Assembly: GCA_013399895.1 (NCBI GenBank)
Contig: VXBA01004192.1
Location: 372,001-436,000, forward strand
Direction: 5' to 3'
Length of the DNA stretch: 64,000 nucleotides
Source of the DNA: Serilophus lunatus
Lineage: Eukaryota > Chordata > Aves > Passeriformes > Eurylaimidae
In this document: positions 11,673-23,199 of the stretch, piece after piece
Layout: every line of letters starts with the position of its first letter
How positions within the stretch are numbered: the first letter of the stretch is position 1
The notes under the pieces: generated by a model
What the model was told of the DNA's origin: nothing
What the model saw: the letters and a program-made list of their open reading frames with translations, nothing else
The model's database searches: none
Translations under genes and position numbers: made by a program

Positions 11673-12992
11673 AGAAAATTTAAAAAGAAAAGCACACAAA
11701 GAAAGAACCGCAAAAAACCCCACACTTTGTGTAACTGACCAAATTTGTAGTGTCTGAGCATGACTGTAGATCATGTTTGTCTAATATCAGTGATGTGCCC
11801 TTTTCTGAAGTTGGAGAATGAAATGCATCTCAGCCCAGAAAAGTACTCCACTGCATTTCCAGATACCTTCCATGCCAGGAGTTCATCTAACCAGTGAATA
11901 AGTATATTATTTAATAAGCTTTATGTAGCTCTATGGGAAGAAGTAAGTAGAGTGTAGGACAACTACAGCTGTAGGAATGTTTAAGATGGACAAACTTCCC
12001 ATTGTATGTGAACACTGCATCTGGAGGAGTTCACCCTTTGAAAAACTCGTAGCCTTAAAAGCTACAGTGCTTAGAGGCAAAATATAAATAATATATGTGG
12101 CTCCTAATGTATCATATAAACCAAGGATTGAAAGCACTTTATTTAAAACAACTTAAAAGATTTGAAATAGATAAAAATAGTATTAATGAAGCTATAAAAG
12201 ATAAAGAAATGGAGAGAGGAAAATTAGTATGAAATCAGGGAGCTCACAGGAAAGAGATTCATAAGTATTAAACTGCTGCTTTCATAGTTATCTGGTAACT
12301 TTGCCTTCATCCTAGTTACTAACAGTCTTTGTTACAAAGAATTTTGCTGTTTGCAGGCAAAAAAATCCTCAAGTTTTCTAACCTGTTTCTAAAATTTAAA
12401 TAAGCAACCCAAGAAATCATGATCAACTTTCTACACTTTTTTTGTCTTTTGTGTCTTAGCCACCTTGTAGTTTTCAGGTGCCATTTCAGCAGCAACATAC
12501 TGTACCTACACTTGTATATCACGCTTCATGCCATGCATCCCAAGGTGCTTTGCAGAACAATTTTATATCACGTTAGAAGGTTGTAAAATGTTATGACTAA
12601 AAGGTGAATCCCTTTCCTCTCTGTTAGATCAAGTTAACAGACTAACAGAAAAAAAGTGAAATGCCTATACTCATACCCATAAATTTTTCTCTGCTTTTTT
12701 AGGTTTAGCTGTAAATGCACAGTTCATATTGACTGTATACTTAGTGAGGACCAGATTTCATGTGTCTTAGTGGGAATTGAGAGAACCTCAAGTCATCCTT
12801 GAAATATGATTTATTTAGATTATTATTTGGGTAAACAGGTAAAAAATTTCTGATGCTACTTGGACCTTAGAATTTGGGACGGGGGGTTTTTTTTGTCAAG
12901 TCTGAACAAATTTTTAGAATTCCATCTAAACAGGAAGAAAGTCATATTGCTTCCTTAGGTAGAGTGCACATCTATCTATTTACTGCTAAGTG

Positions 12993-13081
12993 TAGGTTTT
13001 GATCTCAGTTTCACCTGTGTGAAGAAGATACCTTGGTTTTAGTAAGTCTAATTTATACTGTGAAACTGAGATTAGAATCTG
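12993..13081 (+). other. intronic inverted repeat (22-bp stem in sense RNA)
   Basis: The arm ATCTCAGTTTCAC at 13002-13014 is perfectly complementary to GTGAAACTGAGAT at 13060-13072. The stem extends outward to 12993 and 13081 if G-U pairs are allowed. The loop is 45 nt. It lies about 140 nt upstream of the 12-nt exon. Four wobble pairs are tolerated in sense RNA but would be A-C mismatches in antisense RNA. Confidence 0.7.
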
Positions 13082-13169
13082 ACTCATTTAGGCAATCATT
13101 CTGTAAAGACTAAATTACAAACATAAAATTACCTGTAATTATTCATGTAGTACTGTTGCTTATGCCCTG

Positions 13170-13199
13170 TTTCCTTTTTCTCCTCCTCTTTTTTCTCCT
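13170..13199 (+). promoter_or_regulatory. 30-nt polypyrimidine tract upstream of microexon D
   Basis: An uninterrupted C/T run ends 20 nt before the exon D boundary, and the intervening bases contain no AG until the acceptor AAAAG. Such an extended tract at a distance is expected for U2AF or PTB binding near a microexon. The acceptor itself is purine-rich and weak. Confidence 0.6.
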
Positions 13200-13219
13200 G
13201 ATATGTATCTTCTTAAAAG

Positions 13220-13231
13220 TGCCAATCAATG
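13220..13231 (+). CDS. PTPRM: PTPRM microexon D (12 nt)
   Basis: This is a 12-nt phase 1-1 exon. With the G from exon C it reads Val-Pro-Ile-Asn and donates a G that becomes Asp with the start of exon E. The acceptor is CTTCTTAAAAG and the donor is AATG|GTAAGT, a consensus match. Exons C and D together add 39 nt, 13 residues, which agrees in length and residues with a longer mammalian PTPRM isoform I recall. An exon this small is below the size automatic gene finders usually call. The alternative, a chance AG-12-GT match, is unlikely because residues, frame and donor all fit. Confidence 0.78.
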
Positions 13232-13991
13232 GTAAGTTGCCCATATGCCCCATGGAAGAAATGTGGAGGGTTGGGAGAGTATGTGTCTCATAAAAATTTT
13301 AACCAGCCCACGGGAGTCTCCTGTTTGTTGGCTTGCATGTCAGTTGACATATAACATTCCATGCCTAATGTGGTGGCTCATGATATTCCGTGGTCCTAAA
13401 GCATGTTCAGCCGTCAGTCAAGACATTTTTCCTTATCAGATGATCCTTTGCATTTGTCCTGTTGTAGTTTGTCTCCAAATGTTGTTTTCAGATTTACATT
13501 TCCATTGCAGTCCTAGCTTGATGAAGCCATAGGCCATTTTGCGCATCTCTTTATTTTGCTCACTCCAAACATTTGCTCTAAATTTGCAGCGTAAAGTATA
13601 GCACTTCAGTAACCTATGAAGAATACAAGTCCAGTTTCATTCCATGGGACTTGTTGAAGTTTCAGAATGAAACTTCTGTGGAGTTTAAAATCAAATGCCT
13701 GTCTTACAATGTGTTTGTAACCAGCTAGTGATATTTAAAACAATATTAGAGTTTGGACTGCTCTGCAATGCTTCCATTGTAGAACTATGGATTTTGCCTC
13801 ATTCCAATCAGTCTTGCAATTTCCCTGTGTAAACTGCTCCATGGATTTACTGTTCTTCTGGTGTAGCCTTCACAGACAGAGGCAATGCTGGTGGTGTCAG
13901 ATTGCTGCCATTCCTCTAGACATCTGTGTAGTTTCTATTTCTTGTAATAAATGAAAATGAGCCAGTACTTTATGAGATACTCTTTTTCTAG
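13232..13991 (+). other. PTPRM: intron D-E (760 bp)
   Basis: This intron runs from GTAAGT to TTTTTCTAG. A TGCATG motif occurs at 13334-13339, about 100 nt after exon D. No repeat family was recognised. An open frame at 13245-13532 looks random. Confidence 0.8.
13334..13339 (+). promoter_or_regulatory. TGCATG (RBFOX-type) motif downstream of microexon D
   Basis: This UGCAUG hexamer lies 103 nt downstream of the 12-nt exon, within the usual range for RBFOX enhancement of upstream exons. The function is inferred. Confidence 0.35.
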
Positions 13992-14179
13992 ATGAAACTC
14001 ATACGATGGTCAGTGACACAAGCAGCCTGGTCCAATCCCATACCTACAAGAAGCGAGATCCAGTGGATGTGCCGTACCAGACCGGACAGCTCCATCCAGC
14101 CATTCGTGTAGCTGACTTGCTACAGCACATCACCCAAATGAAATGTGCAGAAGGCTATGGATTTAAAGAGGAGTATGAA
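13992..14179 (+). CDS. PTPRM: PTPRM exon E: wedge and N-terminal helix of phosphatase D1
   Basis: This exon is 188 nt, enters in phase 1 and ends on a codon boundary after EEYE. It encodes ETHTMVSDTSSLVQSHTYKK, then RDPVDVPYQTGQLHPAIRVA, then DLLQHITQMKCAEGYGFKEE. The PYQTGQLHPAIRVADLLQHI block is the conserved helical wedge before D1 in type IIb receptor phosphatases, and GFKEEYE begins the phosphatase fold. The acceptor is CTCTTTTTCTAG and the donor is TGAA|GTAAGT. The open frame continues to 14311 but the donor and exon F continuity place the end at 14179. Small differences from human (V for A after M; D and V in KKRDPVDV) are from recall. The next exon is 29 kb away. Confidence 0.95.
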
Positions 14180-17100
14180 GTAAGTGTCAGGTTTAATGAT
14201 CTGATCATTTTGTCTTCTGCACTCTTGGCTGTGTCTCTCTGCTACCTCTGCCATAGAACAGGAAAAATAATTAACCAAGTAAGCCAGCTGCTGTGTGAGG
14301 GAACATACTGAATGAAAGGAACACTTCTACAATAAGCAAATTGTCTGATTGTAACCACCCAGGATGAGGAGTGAGACATGACAACCTTGCTTGGAAATCT
14401 CTGTTTAATTCTAACTGCGTAAAGCTGCATATTCAAAAAAACAGGTCCACTAGTGTTCTCCCAGAACTTTTCATATTTTTCTTTGACAACTGAGGAATAT
14501 AGCTTTTTTTCTTTTTTTTTAAAGTTCTTCATCACAGATTGCCTAATTACAGTTACCCTCTAGCACTGTATTAGTTTAGAAATCAAATTCTACAAGCAGT
14601 ATTTCTTGGGATAACAATATTCATCATGGAGAGGAAGTGTGCAAATCTTCAGAGAGGCCCACAGGGCTATAAAATTTGTTTTGTGGTGCCTGAACCATTT
14701 CAGGCTAGCTAGAGGCACTCTCTAATCCTCATTATTTTTCATACAAACTTATAGTATGGTTTTTTCCATATTTTTTAGTTCAATTTCTGTTTCTTCATTT
14801 CATGCTAGAGTGACCTGTTCCTCCCTGTCATCATCTTAGTTTTAAATGTCATGACTACTACATCCTGGCAAATATTACAGGAAAGCAGGACACTGCACTG
14901 CAGATCCAAACTTCCTTGTGAGATGAGTCAGTTTGTTAAGTGAAAAAAACAAAAACCTTACACTCATGCCCAAAATTAAGAGTAATATTATGCCTCATTT
15001 CAAAAACTCAATTTTGCAGAAAAGTTTCAAGAATGCACCACTCCTCATCCAAATCATATATCTGAATGAACAGAAACTTATTAATCTGGGTTTCTTGTCT
15101 AAGGTGAGGGAAGATTAGAGACCCTTTACAATCTGCATAGGTCAAGTATTTTAATTGCTGGAGCCTAACAGTCTGCTTTTCTCTGCCTTTTAGCTCAGAT
15201 TTTAAAGAGTTTATTCTTATGAATGATTCTCACATACAGAAACACTGTATGAGTTGATGTCTACAGCAAGTAGTTCCTTGTAGATTACAATCCAATGGAT
15301 TTGGACCCATGAAAAAAGTAGCAGAAATATATTACTTCCAGAGGAAAGATACATAAGGTTGATACCAGGTTTGCACTATAAATTGACAAACTTGTCTAAG
15401 AATGTATGAGAATTTTGGGGATAATTTGGATTGACGAGGTAGGAAGATACACTGCATAAGAACTTGTGGGGTGTGATCTGTAGGCGGACTTGAAGCTCTC
15501 ACCTTTGCAATACTCTTATTAACTTTTAATACTTGATATGGACTATGATCCAACATGGTGTGATTAGATTTAAAAAAAGTTCTTCCCTGCCGTGGGCTCT
15601 AGGAAGCGAATACTGATCACCAGCAGTCCACTCCTCCATTTCCCAGGAGCAGGTACACCTGGCAAAGCCTGTATCTGCCTCTATATGTGTTAGCATCCGT
15701 TTGTCCGGTTGAGGAACCTGTCAAAATTGCACTGAATCTCTGACCCAGTACATAGCCCTAAATTTCTTTTCCATGGAAACTAGAATGTGAGAAATCAGAG
15801 GAATGGGTGTAAATGGGTCATACTGTGATACGACTCTGACATAGTCAGTGAGAGGATGATACAGATTCAATTTTAATTCTGTCTTCTCAAAGCAGAAGCT
15901 AGGGGGAAAAAAAAATCTTTCTTTTGTCTGATGGAAAGAGAGGGAGAAGGACAAACAGCAAAAGTCATTTAAATTTCTTCCACCATGTAGGGCAAGCAAC
16001 GATTTCTCTTTGGGCATACATGGGTATGCACTTCCCTAGAGGCTCAGTATACCATGCTTAAGTTTTGAAGATAGGAACTAATGTATTCACTGTTGCAGGT
16101 CCTTCAGGATGACTAATACAATTATTAGGACATTGCTGAGTTTTTACAAATGTGCATACTGCTTGCATTTTACAAAAGATGGCAGTTTTTTGAACTTCAC
16201 GCTTCGTCATGCCAGCTTCATGTTACAAGTATTGCTTAAATATATAATTGTTTAAACTGGTATTTGTAGTATTGGATTTCCAAAACCCATGCTTCAGGCC
16301 ATTTCCAAAGTCACTGGTGGCATTTTTCCCCCTAAAACATAGAAAACAATTCATTCCCAGAAGGAGCTAATCACTTGTCAGCTTTCATTTGTGTAGCTGA
16401 CTTAAACAAGTTTGTTCCTGTGAGGTTTTTTATGCCACTATTATTTAAAATTTAGAGAATTGAAAATTCTTGTCTTTGGAAAAGATTTGCTCATCAGCCA
16501 AAACCTTTTATACCAGCATTAAGCCTAGAGGAAAACTACAATTAATTTACAAAAAAAAATGAAGACTGTAAAATGAAATTTATAATGCAACCAATGACAT
16601 GGCTTTTTAACTACAGCAGATCAAATGATGCTGCTGAGAAACAATTTCCGGGAAAATCATTTAATTTTGAGCCTACCAAGCTGATGAATGGCATTACAGA
16701 CAGTAGGTGTAGTCATGACTAATGCCAATAGGTGCAATACATTAGGGTGCAGTTTGTTAATAGTGGCAGAGAAGGGGGAATCGAAATAGTGAGGCTGCAT
16801 CTGAAGAAGTCTTCATATCTATGGAAATCGTTATAATCAGAACTAACTATAACTAGCCATGTCTCTGAGGGGTTTTTTCCACTGAACTAATAACAGTACC
16901 ACTGTTTTTCCTCCATATGCAATGGGTGACTGCCCAATGTATTCCAGCACTGCTAAGATTGCAAAAACATTGTTTACAATCCTGTCAGACTGATACTGTC
17001 CTCTTTACAAATTTGAACTAGACAATGAAAGAATTTTTTTTCCTTATATATTGAAGTATAACTTGTCCAAAGAAAAGAAAGAAATAGCTTGACAGGTGAT

Positions 17101-18650
17101 TTGTTTTGAATGAAGCCTCATAGATGGATTTTGCTCTAACAAGACAGCAGGATTATATATTCACATCAGGGAAGGAGTTTAAGTCAGGAGAAATTCACAC
17201 AGGATTCACTCTGAAAATGAATCTGTTGAACCAAACAGAAAGTAAAGTAGCACATTACCCATTAGGAGCACTTCAGAGGAGTGTGAGGATACAGAGCAGT
17301 TACTGTCATGCATAGTTTTAAGTGCTTTAAAATAAAACTTGATAATTACGGCCACTATTCTCAGAAATTAGGGCTGTTGTTCACCCTCTAAGCACATATA
17401 TGTATCAAGTCCTCCTGGTGCCTTGCATGAGTTTTTGGTTTAACATAACTGACACAAAGGCTAAATATTGAAAAATCATCTTTAAGCAATGGCAGGCTGG
17501 TACTTAATCACTCAATGTGCAGCTCTGCATTAGGATTTACTTGGGATACTGAGTGTCTGTAGTTCCCATACATGGGAGCTTGGAGGAACACCTTGCATTG
17601 CAGGAATATGCCCTTTTGTTCTCCTTCTGGGAGGAGCTGAGATACTTCTGCTCTCGTAGCTGAAAAGACTTAGGTTGAGTATCAGCAGGCATACATGGCA
17701 CAGTGTGGCTCTGTTCCTGCGATGGCGTGTGTGAGGTCTCCTGTTCCCTCCAGCAGGATCAGGCCCTGGCTCTTGGCTGGAATTGTACAGCATCCAATTT
17801 TGTTCCTAGCTGTTATCTTGTAGAACTAGAGCAAATGCAGACACGTCCTTAGCAGCACGCCGCTAACAATTTCACTGTCCACTTTCCCTCATGTTTCTCA
17901 GGTGTGGAAAGAATGTGGATATAATTCTGTAAGCTATGGACTCAAATGCACACCTTCATTTGTGGCCTAGTGGAGTGCGAATGGTTGGGATTGCACAGAA
18001 ATCCCTGAATTCGGGGAAATTTCCACATAGCTGGTTGGCAGTGGATCTTTAAATTCTTTCTATCCCCTGCCAGACCCTTAAGAAAGGAGAGATTTTAGTT
18101 TGTTTCCAGCACTGTTAGGCTGACAGGATAACATTAGCCTGATTACCCATGCTCCTCTACATTAATTGTGGGTTATTTAAGCTGTTCTCCAGTACTACAG
18201 CATGGGAGAGAGGAAAGCTCAAAAAGAGGATATTGATCATGAGGAGAGCTCATTGCACATCTTCTTTCTGCATTAAAGAAACAAAATGAATAGAAAAGGG
18301 GGGGAAATTTACCTCTTCTTACACCTGTGACCTTTCAGTTTTATACTCCCGGGTTTCACAGTGCTTTACACTGTATGCTTATGCGTTCTCAAGAACATTT
18401 ATCTGTCAGAAGGCCACAAACCCACAGAACCCAAGAAACAAGTTCATGTTCTTCCTGAACAGATGGACTAGGCTAATGGAGGCTAGCACAGTTTGGCATA
18501 GCTAGGACAGAAAAATTCATCAAAATCTTGTAATTTCAGATAATTTTTTTACGCTATTTTTGAATCAACTTAAGTTGGTGTCTGCTCAGTGTAAATTAGT
18601 TCTTTGCCACGTTAAGGTTAGTTGACGTGAGACAGCTCAAATCGATTTCA

Positions 18651-18745
18651 GAGTGTCCACACAGGCGCTTGGACTGGTTTAACAGAATTGATTTTAAAGC
18701 GCACCTTTAATTAAACCAGAGCAACTTTGTGTAGATAAAGCCTTG
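18651..18745. mobile_element. ancient foldback MITE-like DNA element
   Basis: The left part (18656-18682) reads CCACACAGGCGCTTGGACTG then GTTTAAC. The right part (18708-18740) reads as a diverged reverse complement, with TTAAACCAGAGCAACTTTGT then GTAGATAAAG. The centre holds GATTTTAAAGCGCACCTTTA. Together this is a palindromic non-autonomous element of the kind left by old DNA transposons in bird, crocodile and turtle genomes. The family name is not certain. It is diverged, so probably old. Confidence 0.5.
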
Positions 18746-21700
18746 CAAAATCAATTTCACATTATGTTCCATGACAGGGAGTTCTGAGCTTCCATTATCT
18801 CAAAACCAGAGGTTCCTTTGAAAATCTAGGATTTGCAAAGGGTATCCTGCTCAGATCAGTCTAACTTACTGTCACTAACAGGATTGTGTCAATAACAGAG
18901 TTTAAAAAAAGCTTCCTCCATGTAGCTTTATGGCCTTTCCCCCCTACCTGTCTCTCTGATCTTCCTTCACCTCCCCTTCTGTCAACTACATCCTTTCTCA
19001 AGGTTTTCTAGCAGTTAACTGTTTCAGTCAGGAAATTATTTTATACTTGTATCATTAAACCAGTACAATTTCTAATACAGTAAAGTTATATACCATCAAG
19101 TTAACTGCCCTGATTTTGTCCCTTTTGTGCTGCATGGTCTCCACTCTGATGTGTTGCACCAACATAACTGTATTAACGTCTAAATCATCGCAGTTAAATA
19201 GATGGATACAGGCTCAGAGTGTCTGTCAAGGTCAGGAACATGAAATATATTGTCTAACATGTGTTAAACAATTCATTTCAGTTTAGCACCTCTTAGCATC
19301 TATTATAGACTGATAGAAGTATTTATAAATAGTTTGTCTGGCTATGGTCATTGTTCATTTATACCTTGGGAGATTGTGATCAAAGGTGATCATAAAAAAA
19401 TGGGCAATTTGATGAGGATTTGGAGAATAGTTGAGGGTACGAAGGAAATTCTGTCTTCGTAGCAGTATATTCATTGAAATGGAGCTTTAGAAGGTAAGCT
19501 AATATGGATGTGCTAAGGTAGAGGTGCTAATATTCAATAGAAACCAAGTTTTTCATTTGCCAGTGGAATAGCTGGGGTAAATGGGGTAAATACAAAATGG
19601 TTTTAGGAAATAAAATAGGGAAAAAACACCTCTCTAAATCATTAGAAATACAGGTCCTTGTTTTGAAGGACGGAATGTATTGCAGGCAAGCAGGAAATTT
19701 TTCATGGAGGAAGTTTGCCCCGTAGGTGCCTGCTTAAGGTTTTATTTTCTCCAAAGCACTGTTAGATTAATGTCTGGCTTAAGAAAGAAGATATAATTTT
19801 CATTTTCTCCTGTTGCACAAAGACATAAAAGACTAGAATCCTGTCACTCAAACCTGGTCTCAAGTCACATCTTTCTCTTTGGTTCCAGCTGGAAGACAAA
19901 TTTGATGCCATACGACACTTCTAAGCCCTGTGGTTCTGGGGCCCTATTCTGAAATCTTGAAAATAGTAGGAAAAATAAGTATTTTTTTATGCTATGTTAG
20001 TATAGCTACTGGTAGGACCCAGCTGATGCTGTTTTTTCTTGCATGTTCCTTGGGACTGCAACTAACCTTTCTCACCTCCAACCTGTACATTTTTATCACA
20101 CCTTTTTCTCTGATTTTATTTGATATTCACCAAATAAACCAGCTTAGATAGTCAATACAATCAGTGCAGGTAATTTCTTATCCTACGAGATATAAATTAT
20201 GTAGAAAACAGAAAGATTCTGGAAAATTGGTGGGGAATGGGGGCATTAGTCCACAGTGTAAGTACAGAAAGGACAGCATCTCTGACCTCAAGAACTGAGA
20301 GCAGGTAACTCTTTCTCTCTTTCTACTTTTGTAATAATGAGGAAAACTCATTAGAGATTATAAATGTAACAGAGATAGAAATAGAAATAAAATAGTGGGA
20401 ACTTGAACTGTGAAGACGATGTGGAAAATTGTTAGAAATATTTCTCTGTAGAGATCACTGGTATTTTTTTCTTCAAGTTTCGTCTGTTTATGTGGGGCTC
20501 AAAGCAATCACCTAAATGCCCAGTTGAATCTTTAATGCTGGAAAGTTGCAGCGATTTAATTATAGGCATATATTACTAGGTAAGTGTTCTCCTTTACAAT
20601 GAAGGATAACCTCAACTAATGGGGATATAAAGGTCCTTTATATGAGGCAGGTATCCCTCCTTTATCAAAGAACTCTGTTCAGACATACCCAGTTTCTTCA
20701 GACAGCAGTGGGATCTGTAACAGCCTACCACAAATCCCAAATAATTTATTCCTGTTTGGGATTATCCCAAACCTTTGGACACTGGCAGATTTGAAACCGG
20801 GGAGGTCATATATAGGGAGGATGAAAATAATATTAAAAATGAGCAGCCGCCATGTAAACAAAGCATGTTTGGGCTTAGAAATCCTAAAGTACTCCAGGTC
20901 AATACCAGATTGGTGAAACAGAATAATCCCCGAAGTGAAACTACATTTGCTAGTAAATAGTCTGCTAGTGGCACAGCTTCCTAGCGAATGCACTATCCCT
21001 TTAATGCTTTTATAAGTCTCATAACTTCCATTTCTTGATTGGCAAGGATGACCACCAATTTTAACTTTATGGCAGCTAATATGAATGCGTTTTGGATTTT
21101 TTTTGGTTCAGAGGAGAGACACTCAGTTTGCTGAATGTCTGTTGGTGTGTCAGCAAGTTTTATGTAATTCTAAGCCTATCCTTAATAGCCCTGAATTTCT
21201 CTTCTTAACAGATTTCAAATGTATGAAAAGCACTGTCATAGTGCTTAATATCGTGCATATGAAACTGCCTTATGTCACAGTGGGGTTAACTACCCAGTGA
21301 TCAACACAATCTGGGACTTTCTAAATCACACTGTTTCCCTCTCCCACTCTTCCTAGATGTGTTCTCCTCCAATTTAAATAAAAGTGCATGTATATGCAGA
21401 AACAGCTCTCTAATTTGTTTTGTTTAAGCAGGTTTAATTAGAATTTATTCTTATCACAGAAAATAGATTTAGGCAGGTCGTGGCTTCATTAGAAAGGCTT
21501 TGTGCTTTTATCTGTTTGAACAGTAAAATTGCAGAAGTGTACAGACTAGAACGTTTTCAATATCCTTAGGATTACTCTCAGTGGGGAGTAGCCAGCTGTT
21601 TGCCTATGCTGTGATTCAGCTATTTTTGCTGATGATCAGTCTATGTTTTAAAGGTATGAACCTCTTGTTTTCTGTATATGATCTCAGGCAGCAAGGACAC

Positions 21701-23199
21701 CTAACAAGAATAAGGATGCTTATTTCAGCCCAGTGTTTTTCTTCATGTAGGTCTACCGGACTCAGACTTGTATGTAAAGTTTAGACTTTCTTTCCTGAGG
21801 AAAGTCTTTCATGACCATTGTATCCCTCTAAACAGTTAAAACACGGACTGGTGGTATTGATCCACTCACAAAAATGTTGGTCCACTCAGAAGTCGTGAGT
21901 TATAGATTCTTAAGCTGATCAATTGAATGGATAAACCGAGTGCAGGTTGTTCTTATGTAGGACCTCTGGCTGCTATTTCAGTCACGCTCTGCACCCCCTG
22001 AGTCTGGTAGTCCTGGTGCATGCAGTGGCAAACATATGAATCAGTACCAAATACATAAGCAATAAAAAATGGGCTGTAACATGTCATTTCTCATGGTCCT
22101 GAAGATGCCCTGGGAGTCTTTTCCATGTTCAGATATTTAGCAGACATTCGTTTCATATTACAGTGTAGCTGGACTGAAAACGTGGAAGTAATTTAAGGCA
22201 TGATAAGTACCTCTTGAAGTTATTCCTGATCCTAATGAGTGAGTCTACTTAAGCGTTTAAAATGGAATAATTTTGACTGTTGCACAGAGTTTTGGATATG
22301 CCTCTGGCACTTAATTATCCTTGGTAATAAAGTTTAAATTTACTTTAGGAAGTTGTGGGGTTTTTCCCATCTTGGGTCCAGCTGCCACAGCAGTCTTTAA
22401 AACTTGTTTTAATCTTGCTCCCCTTTTTCCTGACCTATGACTCCATCATTAGGATCCTTTATTCTCTGAAGACATAGTAAAATTTTTCTCAATTTATTCT
22501 GGAAAGATTTGTGGGCATATGCAATGTAAAATTGGAGAAATAAAAGAAATAGCTTCCAAGTTCTGATGATTGATGTCAACTTGGTACTAAGCAGATCTTT
22601 GGAGATCCTGTATCCACATCCAATAAGTCCAAGTAATTAACACAGGGGTTATATAATTTTAATGGGAAGAATTAACCTTTTCTATCTTACTACTTCCTCA
22701 TGTTTGGATACACACAGAGGTGTATATAACTAAAACACACATATCACTCCACTATTTTAGCATATGGAATCTGTTGAACTATTATTCTTCATCCCCAGTG
22801 GCAGCCACAGATTGAGAAACAGTCAGAGTATACTAAGGAGACTTCCCAGAGTATAATTGACCCTTGTTGTCTGTCAGTCAGGTCACTGTTGCTGACTGAG
22901 ATCTTGCTATTATGCTTTTGCCAATCTGCTCTCTCTGTACCTGTTGAAATTAAGGTTTAGTTTCAGATTTATCCAAGCTGTACATCATTATGGGCTATTG
23001 AACATACAGCAGGAAACTAAATGGGGCCACTGAACTTTATTTCAGTCATAATGTGAGTTTCCAGAGGGAAATATGCAAGAATGGCTTTAAGGCTCACAGC
23101 AATAAGGTGATAGGTTAAACATTCTAAATTCCAGTCACAAGTATGAATTGAAAGAAAGAAAAGTTTTTGAAACATCGGAGGCTATATGCTGCATATTTG

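Larger units (their letters stand above)
9410..13219 (+). other. PTPRM: intron C-D (3810 bp)
   Basis: This intron runs from GTGAGA to CTTAAAAG. It contains a TGCATG motif at 9649-9654, an AAAC-type simple repeat at 11647-11672, a long inverted repeat at 12993-13081 and a pure pyrimidine tract at 13170-13199. No recognisable LINE copy was seen. Confidence 0.8.

Noticed and set aside
12510..12570. Possible old LINE tail (CATCCCAAGGTGCTTTGCAG)
   Set aside because: Single short block without the expected neighbouring blocks.
14180..14311. Open frame continuing past exon E
   Set aside because: GTAAGT donor at 14180 and exact junction with exon F (EEYE-SFFEG) place the exon end at 14179.
17530..17793. 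Minus-strand open frame in a GC-richer patch
   Set aside because: Arg/Pro/Ser-rich residues without recognisable family, no splice or promoter context; probably chance.
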